From Pseudodesulfovibrio sp. (GTDB lineage Bacteria > Desulfobacterota > Desulfovibrionia > Desulfovibrionales > Desulfovibrionaceae), in contig NZ_JAQUWN010000006.1 in NCBI RefSeq assembly GCF_028692895.1, positions 23,217 through 87,216 of the forward strand: DNA of 64,000 nt, read 5' to 3'. Shown piece after piece: positions 8,463 to 16,523 of this stretch. Every line of letters begins with the position of its first letter. Position 1 is the stretch's first letter. Position numbers and translations under genes: made by a program. The notes under the pieces were generated by a model. That model was not told the DNA's origin. It worked only from the letters and a program-made list of their open reading frames with translations, and did no database searches.

Positions 8463-10340
8463 CTATTCGCAGAGGCCGAGGGCCTTGCGCTTCGCCTTGA
8501 TGCGCGCGTCGAACATCTCTGCCGTCTTCACCGGATCGGGTTCGATGAAGAACGTCGCGCCGACCAGGTCCTCCAGGCCGGAGACGGCGAGGTTGGTCAC
8601 CGTCTCGGACCCGAGGATGTTCGGCGGATGGCCGAGGTGTGTGTAGATGCCCGACGCCACGGCATAAAGACCGATGGCCGCCGCCTTTTCCGAGTACCAT
8701 TCGGGCGAGGACGCCCCCACGGGCAGGTCGGAGATGTCCACGTTCAGCTCGTTGGCCAGGGCGGCGCAGAGCTGGAGGATGCGGGCGTTGTCCACGCAGG
8801 AGCCGTAGTGGAGAACGGGCGGGATGCCCAGCGCGCCGCAGACCTTTTTGAGGCCCGGTCCGGCGTGCTCGATGGCTTCGGGCACCAGCAGGCCCGCCTT
8901 GCCCGCCGCCGTGGTCACGCAGCCGGTGACCAGGACGAGGATGTCGCGCTTGATGAGCTCCCTGGTCAGGCCAACGTTCAGGGAGTCCTGTTTGATCTTG
9001 GGGTTGTTGCAGCCCACGATGCCCACCGCGCCCCGGACGTCGCCCGCGGCGATGGCCTGGACCAGCGGGGTCAGGGAACCGCCCAGGGCCTCGATGACCG
9101 CCTCGTTGGAGAAGCCGGTCATGATCTCCACGGGTTCGCCGGGAATCTCCACCCGGCCGGGGTCGCGCTCGGCAAAGGCCTCCACTGCCAGGGACACGAT
9201 CTCGCGGGCCTGTTGCATGGCCGTTTTCGGATGGAAGCTGAAGTGGATGGCCCCGGTGAAGCGCGCCTTGTCGGCGGTGTCGATGAACCGGGTGTGGTAG
9301 CAGCCCGCGATCTGGACCAGGCTGGGCATGATGCACTGGTAGTCCACCACCACGGCCTCCACCGCGCCGGTGAGGATGGCCAGCTCGGTCATCAGGTGGT
9401 TGCCCGCCATGGGGATGCCCTGGCGCATCAGCAGCTCGTTGCCCGTGCAGCACAGGCCGGCCACGTTGATGCCGGCGGCCCCCAGCTCCCTGGCGCGGGC
9501 CGTCAGGTCCGGCTCGCGCGCGGCGGCCAGGATCATCTCCGAGACCACGGGGTTGTGGCCGTGGACCAGGATGTTGACCTTCTCCTTCTTGATGACGGCG
9601 AGGTTGGCCGTGGACCGCTTGGGCGTGGGCGTGCCGAAGATGACGTCGGAGAGCTCGGTGCCGATCATGGAGCCGCCCCAGCCGTCGGCCAGCGCGGTCC
9701 GGGCCGCGTGCAGCATGGTGTTGGGCGCGTCGTTGTCGCAGCCCATGTGGGTGCGGTGCATCATCTCGGCGATCTCGCGGTCCACGCCGCGCGGGGTCAG
9801 GCCGAGCCTCTCCCACTTTTCGCGCCGCACCTTGGGCACGCGGGCGAGAAAGGACACCGCCTTCTTGCGCGACCCGAAGTCCCCGAAGCAGCATTCCATC
9901 AGGTCTTCGGCCACCGCCATGGTCTCGCGCCCCTCGGTTTCGATGCCGACCTCGGCGGCCAGGCGGCGCAGCTTGGCCTCGTCGGTGATGCGGTAGTCGG
10001 AGGTCTCGCCCTCCACGATGGCCTCCAGGACCTCGATGAGGTCGCGGCCGTGGTCGGAATGTCCGGCCGCGCCGCCCGTCACGAAGCGGCCGAAGTTGCG
10101 GGCCACCACCACGTCGGCGTCCGCGCCGCAGACGCCGCGCGGGTTCTTCTCGCTGATGCGGCACGGGCCCATGGTGCAGTTGCGGCAGGTGGTGCCCAGT
10201 TCGCAGAATTTGCAGTGGGGCGTCTGTTTCGCGAGCCGTTCGTGCACGGTCTCGACGCCCTCGGCCCTGCCCTTGCGGATCATCGCCTTGGCGTCGTCCC
10301 AGATGGTCAGCTCGTCAATGGGTTTCGGTTCCTTCGCCAT
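8463..10340 (-). CDS. cooS: Anaerobic carbon-monoxide dehydrogenase catalytic subunit
   Basis: A 625-residue Ni-Fe-S enzyme that oxidises CO with water to CO2, releasing two electrons and two protons. The N-terminal cysteines for the B- and D-type clusters are C43 and C46 (CKFCELG) and C52, C55 and C60 (CRNCTMGPC). The C-cluster region shows DYQCIMPSLVQIAGCYHT, GIVGCNNPK, VTGCVTTAAGKAGLL and YGSCVDNARIL, and HGHNPVVSEM contains conserved histidines. The length is normal for the monofunctional bacterial type. No acetyl-CoA synthase, CooF ferredoxin or CO-linked hydrogenase genes are adjacent, so electrons must go to a partner encoded elsewhere. A CooA-type box lies about 107 bases upstream. 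Confidence 0.97.
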   Translation of the reverse strand: MAKEPKPIDELTIWDDAKAMIRKGRAEGVETVHERLAKQTPHCKFCELGTTCRNCTMGPCRISEKNPRGVCGADADVVVARNFGRFVTGGAAGHSDHGRDLIEVLEAIVEGETSDYRITDEAKLRRLAAEVGIETEGRETMAVAEDLMECCFGDFGSRKKAVSFLARVPKVRREKWERLGLTPRGVDREIAEMMHRTHMGCDNDAPNTMLHAARTALADGWGGSMIGTELSDVIFGTPTPKRSTANLAVIKKEKVNILVHGHNPVVSEMILAAAREPDLTARARELGAAGINVAGLCCTGNELLMRQGIPMAGNHLMTELAILTGAVEAVVVDYQCIMPSLVQIAGCYHTRFIDTADKARFTGAIHFSFHPKTAMQQAREIVSLAVEAFAERDPGRVEIPGEPVEIMTGFSNEAVIEALGGSLTPLVQAIAAGDVRGAVGIVGCNNPKIKQDSLNVGLTRELIKRDILVLVTGCVTTAAGKAGLLVPEAIEHAGPGLKKVCGALGIPPVLHYGSCVDNARILQLCAALANELNVDISDLPVGASSPEWYSEKAAAIGLYAVASGIYTHLGHPPNILGSETVTNLAVSGLEDLVGATFFIEPDPVKTAEMFDARIKAKRKALGLCE

Positions 10341-10412
10341 AGTGCCTCCAAAGGATGGTTGTCCCGGGGATTGGACCGCGCCAGCCCGGTGGGTGAAGAG
10401 AAAGGCTCTCTT

Positions 10413-10462
10413 CCCGCCAGATGTACGCGGACGAGGAGGCTGCGTATGTCAGATGGCCGACA
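10413..10462 (-). promoter_or_regulatory. CooA-type operator and promoter of cooS
   Basis: The sequence TGTCA-N6-CGACA lies at 10447-10462. Reading leftward, TACATC (10425-10420) is placed as a -10 element. A start near 10413 would put the operator centre at -41.5, the class II arrangement of CRP/FNR-type activators. From about 10413 the transcript would begin with a GAAGAG...CTCTTC hairpin, leaving a 5' leader of about 73 bases. The box matches the R. rubrum CooA consensus as I recall it. Confidence 0.8.
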
Positions 10463-10497
10463 ACCGGGGTATGAAATGCGGAAAAGTCCGGGGCGGA

Positions 10498-11154
10498 TCA
10501 GGAATCCGCCAGGGCCGCCTTCTCCAGCGCGGCCATGTCCGGGATGAGGTAGACCCTGCGCGCCTGTTTCAGGACCAGCCCCGCGCGGGCCATGTCGCCG
10601 AGCAGGGTGGATACGGTCTGGCGCGTGGCCCCCATGAGCTGGGCCAGTTGCTCTATGGTCAGGTCCAGGGTGACGAGCACGCCGTCCTCGCGCTTGACGC
10701 CGGAATGCCGCGCCTCGGCGAGCAGAAACTCCATGAGCCGGGTGTAGATGTCCTTGAAGGCCAGGCCGCCGATGATGAGGAAGGAGTTCTTGAGGATATG
10801 GCCGAGGACCCGGACCATGGTCCGGGTGAAGTCGGGCATGGTGTCCATGATCCGCTTGACCGAGCGGACGTTGGTCAGGAGCAGTTCGGCGTCGTCCAGG
10901 GCCTGGACGTAGCAGTCGGAGTGGGTGGAATAGACGTCGCCGGGGTTGAGGATGCCCAGGGTGAATTCCTTGTCCTCGTACGCCAGGTAGATGCGCACGC
11001 GCCCGCGCGACACGATGAAGACGAGGTTTTCCTCGGTGTCGGGCGTGAAGATGATGCTCCCGCCGGGGAACGTGCGAGCCCCGATCAGGCCGCGCAGCTC
11101 GTGCATGTCCTCCCGCGCGAGTTCGTCCAGCAGATTGACCCCGGAAAATTTCAT
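10498..11154 (-). CDS. cooA: CooA-like CRP/FNR-family regulator
   Basis: A 218-residue activator with a cyclic-nucleotide-type beta-roll (about 20-110), a long dimer helix (110-140) and a C-terminal winged helix (160-215; LTIEQLAQLMGATRQTVSTL, with the R-Q pair that reads the operator). The segment NPGDVYSTHSDC (70-81) aligns with SGDMFCMHSGC of R. rubrum CooA. The heme-ligand His (H78 here) is kept, but the residue equivalent to Cys75 is Ser76. CO sensing is therefore likely but its ferric-state ligation must differ. The start at 11154 was chosen for GGGGGGAG just upstream; an in-frame ATG at 11190 would add 12 residues. Proline is not the second residue in either case. Confidence 0.85.
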   Translation of the reverse strand: MKFSGVNLLDELAREDMHELRGLIGARTFPGGSIIFTPDTEENLVFIVSRGRVRIYLAYEDKEFTLGILNPGDVYSTHSDCYVQALDDAELLLTNVRSVKRIMDTMPDFTRTMVRVLGHILKNSFLIIGGLAFKDIYTRLMEFLLAEARHSGVKREDGVLVTLDLTIEQLAQLMGATRQTVSTLLGDMARAGLVLKQARRVYLIPDMAALEKAALADS

Positions 11155-11326
11155 GCTCCCCCCGATGGTTGGCCGTATGGCAACGCGCATAGCACACGCG
11201 GCCGGAATGGTCTAACCCGCCCGGCGTTCCCGGGACGGGCGCCGCGCGATCGCACCCCATGCAACGAGGACCCGGCGCGGGCCGGGGGGACGGGGCCGGT
11301 CCCCCGGGCCGGGAGAAAGGGTCTCG

Positions 11327-11376
11327 TCCCTCCTCCGTATCGGCGTTTGCGGGCGGTGTATGTCAGCCAGCCGACA
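11327..11376 (-). promoter_or_regulatory. CooA-type operator and promoter upstream of cooA
   Basis: A second TGTCA-N6-CGACA at 11361-11376. Reading leftward, TACGGA (11339-11334) takes the same place as TACATC in front of cooS. The following leader again contains GAGACCCTTTCTC, nearly the sequence found after the cooS promoter. The predicted start is near 11327, about 170 bases before cooA. This suggests autoregulation. Confidence 0.72.
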
Positions 11377-11417
11377 AAAAACGAGGGATCGGGGAAAAAA
11401 CGGGGAGGGGGAGCCGT

Positions 11418-14400
11418 CTATGCGTCCATCTCGGCGCGGTACCTGGCCGCGTCGCCGTTTTGCCACTTTTCGATGTCCTTCCAGAACTCGCGGCTGGGAA
11501 AGACCTGCCATTTCTGGCTGAGCTTGAGGGTGATGACCGAGTCGCGGGTGATGATGCCCAGGTTGACGCCGGTCTTGCCGGGGTAGCGCTGGAGGATGGT
11601 CCGCAGGGCGTGCAGGTGGGCGTCGGTGGCGTTGCTCTCGCCGATCCAGAGGGGCACGGGCCGGTCCGAGCCGAGGACCGCGTCGGCCAGGTAGGTGATC
11701 TTGTCGGCCAGGATCTTGGCGGACTTGGGCGCGTCCTCCGGGCCGTTCTCCTCGCGGCTGTCGATCTTGCCCTGGATGAACAGGGGGCGGTCGGCGGTGA
11801 GGTATTCCTCGGCCTCCTCGAAGAGGTTGGGCAGCACGGTGACCTCGCCCGAGGTGGTCAGGTCCTCCACGGTGCAGAAGGCCATGGGCTTGCCGGTCTT
11901 GGTGACGTAGCGCTTGAAGTCCGGGACGATGACGGCCAGGCGGACCTCGGTGCCGCCGGGGATGGTCTTGCATTCCTCCAGGGTGCTGGTGCGCAGCCGG
12001 GAGAAGTCGGGCCGGTAGGCGAGCAGGGGGTGGCCGGAGAGGAAGAAGCCCAGCACCTCCTTTTCCATGGCCAGCTTTTCGCGGTCGTCGTACTCCTCGC
12101 AGGAGGAGCAGGTGAGCGTGGCGGTTTCCTCCGCCGCGCCGCCGCCGAGCATGTCGAGCATGCTGAGCATGCCGGACTCCTTTTCCTTGGCCTTTTTCTG
12201 GCCCAGGGCCACGGCCTTGTCCAGGTCCTCCATGAGGGCGGCGCGGGAGCAGTTGAAGCAGTCCAGCGCCCCGGCCTTGATGAGGGATTCGAGGACGCGC
12301 TTGGTGACGCGGCGCAGGTTGACGCGCTCGCAGAAGTCGAAGATGTCGCGGAAGGGGCCGCCTTCCTCGCGGTCGGCCACGATCTCGTTGATGGCCTCCT
12401 CGCCCACGTTCTTGATGGCGGCCATGGCGTAGAGGATTTCGCCGTCGCGCACCGAGAAGCGGGCCTGGCCCGCATTGATGTTCGGCTGGCGCACCGGGAT
12501 GTCCAGGTCCCGGCAGGTGTTGACGTACATGATGATCTTTTCGGTGTTGTTCATTTCCGTGGACATGAGGGCGGCCATGAACTCCACCGGGAAGTGGGCC
12601 TTGAGATAGGCGGTGTGGTAGGAGATGAGCGCGTAGGCGGCGGAGTGGGACTTGTTGAAGCCGTATGCCGCGAACTTCTCCATGGTGTCGAAGATCTCGT
12701 TGGCGGTCTTGTCCGGAATCTTGTTCTCGCGCGAGCCTTCCAGGAAGCGGGAGCGCTGCTTGGCCATCTCCTCGGCGATCTTCTTGCCCATGGCGCGCCG
12801 CAGCAGGTCGCCCTCGCCCAGCGAGTAGTTGGCGATGACCATGGCCGTGGCCATGACCTGCTCCTGGTAGACCATGACGCCGTAGGTGGGCTTCAGCGTG
12901 TCCTCCAGGGAGGGGTGGGGATAGGTGACCTTGATGTCCCCGTGCTTGCGCATGATGAACTCGTCGACCATGGAAACGCCGTTGGAGCCGATCATGCCCA
13001 GCGGGCCGGGCCGGTACAGGGCGAGCATGGCCACGATGTCCTCGAAGCGGTCCGGGCGGAGCATCCGCAGGTACTTGCGCATGCCCGAGGATTCCACCTG
13101 GAAGATGCCGTCGGTGTCGCCCTTGGCGAAGATGTCGTAGGTGGCGGGGTCGTCCAGGGCCAGGGTGTCCAGGTTGGGGGCCTCCTTGCCCTGCTCGCGG
13201 ATGATGTCCAGGCAGTCCTCGATGACCGTCATGGTCCGAAGCCCCAGGAAGTCGAACTTGATAAGCCCGGCCTTCTCGACCTTCTTCATGTCGAACTGGG
13301 TCACGATTTCGCCCTTCTTCCCCTTGTAGAGCGGAAGGTATTCGACCATGGGCTTGTCCGAGATGACCACGCCCGCCGCGTGGGTCGAGGCGTGGCGGCA
13401 CAGCCCCTCCAGCCTCGTGGAGATGTCGATGAGCTTTTCCACCCTCGGGTCGGTGGCCACCATGTCCGAGAGCTCGGTCACGGCCTTGACCGCGTTGGGC
13501 ACGGTGATCTTGGCCTTTTCCACGCCCAGCAGCTTGGCCATGACGCCGGGGTCGTCCGGGATGAGCTTGGCGATGCGGTCGGTCTCGGCAAAGGACATGC
13601 CGAGCGCCCGGCCCACGTCCTTGATGACCGCCTTGGCCTTCATGGTGCCGAAGGTGGTGATCTGGGAGACGTGGTCCGCCCCGTACTTGCTGGCGCAGTA
13701 CTTGACCACCTCCAGGCGGCGGCGCTCGCAGAAGTCCACGTCGATATCGGGCATGGAGACGCGCTCCACGTTGAGGAAGCGCTCGAAGAGCAGGTCGTAG
13801 GGGATGGGGTCCAGGTTGGTGATCTTGAGCGACCAGGCCACGATGGACCCGGCGGCCGAGCCTCGGCCGGGGCCCACGGGGATGCGGTGGTCCTTGGCCC
13901 AGTTGATGAAGTCCTGGACGATCAGGAAGTAGGCCGGGAAGCCCATTTCCTTGATGACGCCGAGCTCGTAGTCGAGCCGCTTGCGGTAGACCGCCTCGTC
14001 TACCTTGTAGGTGATGGACTTCAGCCGCCGCTCCAGCCCTTCGCGGGAGAGGCGTTCGAATTCCTCGTCCAGGCTCTTGATGCCCTCGGGCAGGGTGTAG
14101 ACCGGGAAATAGTAGTTGCCGAGCTCGATCTCCAGGTTGCACCGCTCGGCGATGCGCTGGGTGTTGGCGATGGCCTCGGGCACGTGGGCGAAGGCCTGCT
14201 CCATCTCCTCGGGCGTCTTGAAATAGAGCTCCTTGGTGTCCATGCGGAAGCGGTTTTCCGCGTCCACGGTGGTCTGGGTCTGGATGCAGAGCAGGGTGTC
14301 GTGGGCCTCGTAGTCCTCGGCGGTCAGGTAGTGGCAGTCGTTGGTGGCCACCAGGGGCAGGCCGGTCTTCTCCGCGCACTTGATGAGCAGGTCGTTGAGG

Positions 14401-14960
14401 CGCTGCTGCTTGCGGATGCCGTTGTCCTGGAGCTCCAGGTAGAAGTTGCCGGGAAAGATGTCCGCATAGGTCCGGGCCATGGCGCAGCCCGCGTCCAGCC
14501 CCTCGTTCATCAGGGTGCGGGGCACCTCGCCCGCCAGGCAGGCGGACAGGGCGATGAGCCCCTCGGAATACCGGGTCAGCAGGTACTTGCTGATGCGCGG
14601 CTTGTAGTAGAACCCCTCCAGGTGGCCCTTGGAGACCAGCTTGATGAGGTTCTTGTACCCGCGCTGGTTCTTGGCCAGGAGCACGAGGTGGAAGCCGCCG
14701 CCCTGCTCCTTGCGCAGGTGGGCCCCCTCGTCGTCCACGTCGCCGGGGGCCACGTACACCTCGCATCCGATGATCGGCTTGATGCCCATCTCCATGGCGG
14801 CCATGTAGAAGACCACCGCGCCGAACATGGAGCCGTGGTCCGTGATGGCCACGGCGGGCATGCCCAGGTCCTTGGACCTGGAGAGCAGGTCCTTGATGCG
14901 GATGGCGCCGTCGAGCAGGCTGTATTCGGTATGGACGTGCAGATGGACGAATTCGGCCAC
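11418..14960 (-). CDS. dnaE: DNA polymerase III alpha subunit
   Basis: A 1180-residue replicative polymerase of the DnaE1 type. It starts with the PHP domain (HLHVHTEYSLLDG, about residues 5-280). The palm catalytic carboxylates are in MPDIDVDF (D405, D407, D409). The finger and thumb regions, a helix-hairpin-helix segment and a C-terminal OB-fold region (PVLPNLFEEAEEYL) follow in normal order. The GTG at 14960 was chosen because it gives VAEFVHLHVHTEYS, the usual N-terminus; the in-frame ATG at 15053 would add 31 residues without homology. GGGG lies about eight bases upstream. It faces an EAL-domain gene across a 270-base divergent region. Confidence 0.96.
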   Translation of the reverse strand: MAEFVHLHVHTEYSLLDGAIRIKDLLSRSKDLGMPAVAITDHGSMFGAVVFYMAAMEMGIKPIIGCEVYVAPGDVDDEGAHLRKEQGGGFHLVLLAKNQRGYKNLIKLVSKGHLEGFYYKPRISKYLLTRYSEGLIALSACLAGEVPRTLMNEGLDAGCAMARTYADIFPGNFYLELQDNGIRKQQRLNDLLIKCAEKTGLPLVATNDCHYLTAEDYEAHDTLLCIQTQTTVDAENRFRMDTKELYFKTPEEMEQAFAHVPEAIANTQRIAERCNLEIELGNYYFPVYTLPEGIKSLDEEFERLSREGLERRLKSITYKVDEAVYRKRLDYELGVIKEMGFPAYFLIVQDFINWAKDHRIPVGPGRGSAAGSIVAWSLKITNLDPIPYDLLFERFLNVERVSMPDIDVDFCERRRLEVVKYCASKYGADHVSQITTFGTMKAKAVIKDVGRALGMSFAETDRIAKLIPDDPGVMAKLLGVEKAKITVPNAVKAVTELSDMVATDPRVEKLIDISTRLEGLCRHASTHAAGVVISDKPMVEYLPLYKGKKGEIVTQFDMKKVEKAGLIKFDFLGLRTMTVIEDCLDIIREQGKEAPNLDTLALDDPATYDIFAKGDTDGIFQVESSGMRKYLRMLRPDRFEDIVAMLALYRPGPLGMIGSNGVSMVDEFIMRKHGDIKVTYPHPSLEDTLKPTYGVMVYQEQVMATAMVIANYSLGEGDLLRRAMGKKIAEEMAKQRSRFLEGSRENKIPDKTANEIFDTMEKFAAYGFNKSHSAAYALISYHTAYLKAHFPVEFMAALMSTEMNNTEKIIMYVNTCRDLDIPVRQPNINAGQARFSVRDGEILYAMAAIKNVGEEAINEIVADREEGGPFRDIFDFCERVNLRRVTKRVLESLIKAGALDCFNCSRAALMEDLDKAVALGQKKAKEKESGMLSMLDMLGGGAAEETATLTCSSCEEYDDREKLAMEKEVLGFFLSGHPLLAYRPDFSRLRTSTLEECKTIPGGTEVRLAVIVPDFKRYVTKTGKPMAFCTVEDLTTSGEVTVLPNLFEEAEEYLTADRPLFIQGKIDSREENGPEDAPKSAKILADKITYLADAVLGSDRPVPLWIGESNATDAHLHALRTILQRYPGKTGVNLGIITRDSVITLKLSQKWQVFPSREFWKDIEKWQNGDAARYRAEMDA

Positions 14961-15160
14961 GATGAACCCCGTGCAAATGGATGAACGAAAAAGGACCTCA
15001 AGGTATACCGGATTTGGTTTCTCAAGGGAAGGCGGCAACGGCAGCCCGGTCAATATTTGTCCGTAATCCTTCGGTATCCCAGGCTATTGGCCGCCAGGTC
15101 TGCGCTGCGGCAAAGGCGCCCCGGCAAAAGCGGCGAGGTGACCGCGCCCGCTATTCGTCG

Positions 15161-15189
15161 TTGACCGGATAAAGCCGGGAAGATACATT
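15161..15189 (+). promoter_or_regulatory. Candidate sigma-70-type promoter of the EAL gene
   Basis: TTGACC (15161-15166), a 17-base spacer and TACATT (15184-15189), about 40 bases before the ATG at 15232. It lies in the divergent dnaE-EAL intergenic region, which otherwise holds no recognised feature. Confidence 0.5.
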
Positions 15190-15231
15190 CGTGCCAGTAT
15201 TTGCTAAACCTAGGCTTTGAGCCGGAATTTC

Positions 15232-16458
15232 ATGACAGAATCAATATTGGTTGACGAAGCAGCCGTCCTGGATGTCGTCAAGTCCCGGAACGTGCAAACC
15301 TATTTCCAGCCCGTGGTCTCCCTGGCCGCGCGGTCCATCGTCGGTTTCGAGGCGTTCTCGCGCGGGGGCGGGGCCAAGGAAGGCGGCCCCTCGATGGAGC
15401 CCTCCGCCCTGTTCCATTGCGGCCTTTCGCCGGAGACCAAGATCAACGTGGACCGGCTGTGCCGCGAGACGGCCCTGGCCCAGTTCAAGCCCATTCATAG
15501 GAGCCATCGCGATCTGCTCCTCTTCCTGAACGTCAACACCGACATCCTGCCCTTTGTGGACATGCAGACCCAGGTGCTCAAGCACCAGGTGACCAACATG
15601 GGCCTCGACCTGGCCGACGTGGTCGTCGAGGTGCCGTTGCGCGTGGCCCTGGGGAAGGAGGTCGTCCGCTTCGCCGAGGCGTACCGGGAAATGGGCTTCA
15701 AGCTCAGCCTGGACAACTGCGGCGCGGGCGACGGGCTGGAGAACATCCTCGGCGCCGTCCGCCCCGCCTTCCTGAAAATCAGTCCCGCGCTCTACGGCCC
15801 TGGCAGGGACCTGGACGGCCTGAAGCGGCTGGTGGAGAGCGCGGGACGGCTGGGGGCCATGGTCGTGGGCCAGGGCGTGGAGAGCGAGGAGGCGTCCATC
15901 CGCCTGCTCTCCGCAGGGGTGCACCTCCAGCAGGGCTACTACTATTCCAAGGACGGGGACGGCGCGGGCGACCAGGCCCAGTCCTTCGCCCGCAAGATCC
16001 AGGCCGCGAACGACAAGTACAAGCTCGCGGGCCGCAGCATGGTCCGGCAGCGCAAGGAGCAGTTCCAGGCCATGTTCCGCACCGTGGGCACGGTCTGCTC
16101 GCGCCTCGCCAGCCTGGGCGAGGCGCGGTTCGAGGACGCCTGCCGGGCCATGGTCCGCGTGACCAGGGGGGTGGTCTCGGTCTTCGTGCTCAACGACAAG
16201 GGGTTGCAGATCACCTCCCGACCCCATGCGGAGGGCGGGGCCAAGGCGATCTCCGCGAGCCTCCTCGGCTCGGCCAGGGGCGTGGACCACTCGGTGCACG
16301 ACTATTTTCTCTATCTGGACATGGGGTACGAGAAATTCGTCACCCAGCCGTTCATCTCGCCCTTCACCGGCGCGCCCGTCCGGCTCATCACGCGCTCCAT
16401 CTACAACAGCGAGGGGAGCCGCTACGTGGTCTGCGTGGAGACGGCCCTGCCCGAGTAG
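15232..16458 (+). CDS. EAL-domain protein with C-terminal sensor domain
   Basis: A 408-residue soluble protein. The N-terminal 250 residues are an EAL domain, as in c-di-GMP phosphodiesterases. Signature residues are E40 (EAFSR instead of EALLR), N100 and N102, E133, K182 and E217. The DDFG motif reads DNCG (D161, N162), so one metal-binding Asp is missing. The C-terminal 130 residues, with FLYLDMGYEKFVTQPFIS and GAPVRLITRSIY, resemble the EAL-associated PAS-like domain of B. subtilis YkuI. The protein may bind c-di-GMP more than it degrades it. A TTG 15 bases upstream of the chosen ATG is an alternative start. The SLC13-type gene follows 65 bases on. Confidence 0.85.
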   Translation: MTESILVDEAAVLDVVKSRNVQTYFQPVVSLAARSIVGFEAFSRGGGAKEGGPSMEPSALFHCGLSPETKINVDRLCRETALAQFKPIHRSHRDLLLFLNVNTDILPFVDMQTQVLKHQVTNMGLDLADVVVEVPLRVALGKEVVRFAEAYREMGFKLSLDNCGAGDGLENILGAVRPAFLKISPALYGPGRDLDGLKRLVESAGRLGAMVVGQGVESEEASIRLLSAGVHLQQGYYYSKDGDGAGDQAQSFARKIQAANDKYKLAGRSMVRQRKEQFQAMFRTVGTVCSRLASLGEARFEDACRAMVRVTRGVVSVFVLNDKGLQITSRPHAEGGAKAISASLLGSARGVDHSVHDYFLYLDMGYEKFVTQPFISPFTGAPVRLITRSIYNSEGSRYVVCVETALPE

Positions 16459-16523
16459 TTGACACCGGGCCGGGAAAACGGTCCATTGCCGGAGCATGGA
16501 CGACCCGGACGGGAGGGCGCTTT

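Noticed and set aside
7569..10547. A 992-codon open frame on the plus strand opposite cooC and cooS
   Set aside because: High GC leaves the opposite strand open. The frame is rich in Gly, Arg, His, Val and Ala without a fold, and real family motifs lie on the minus strand.
11259..14984. A 1241-codon open frame opposite dnaE
   Set aside because: Same cause: it lies antisense to an intact DnaE with all catalytic motifs, and its sequence is of GC-shadow type.
14960..15053. dnaE start at the ATG at 15053
   Set aside because: The extra 31 residues have no DnaE similarity; the GTG at 14960 gives the usual N-terminus.
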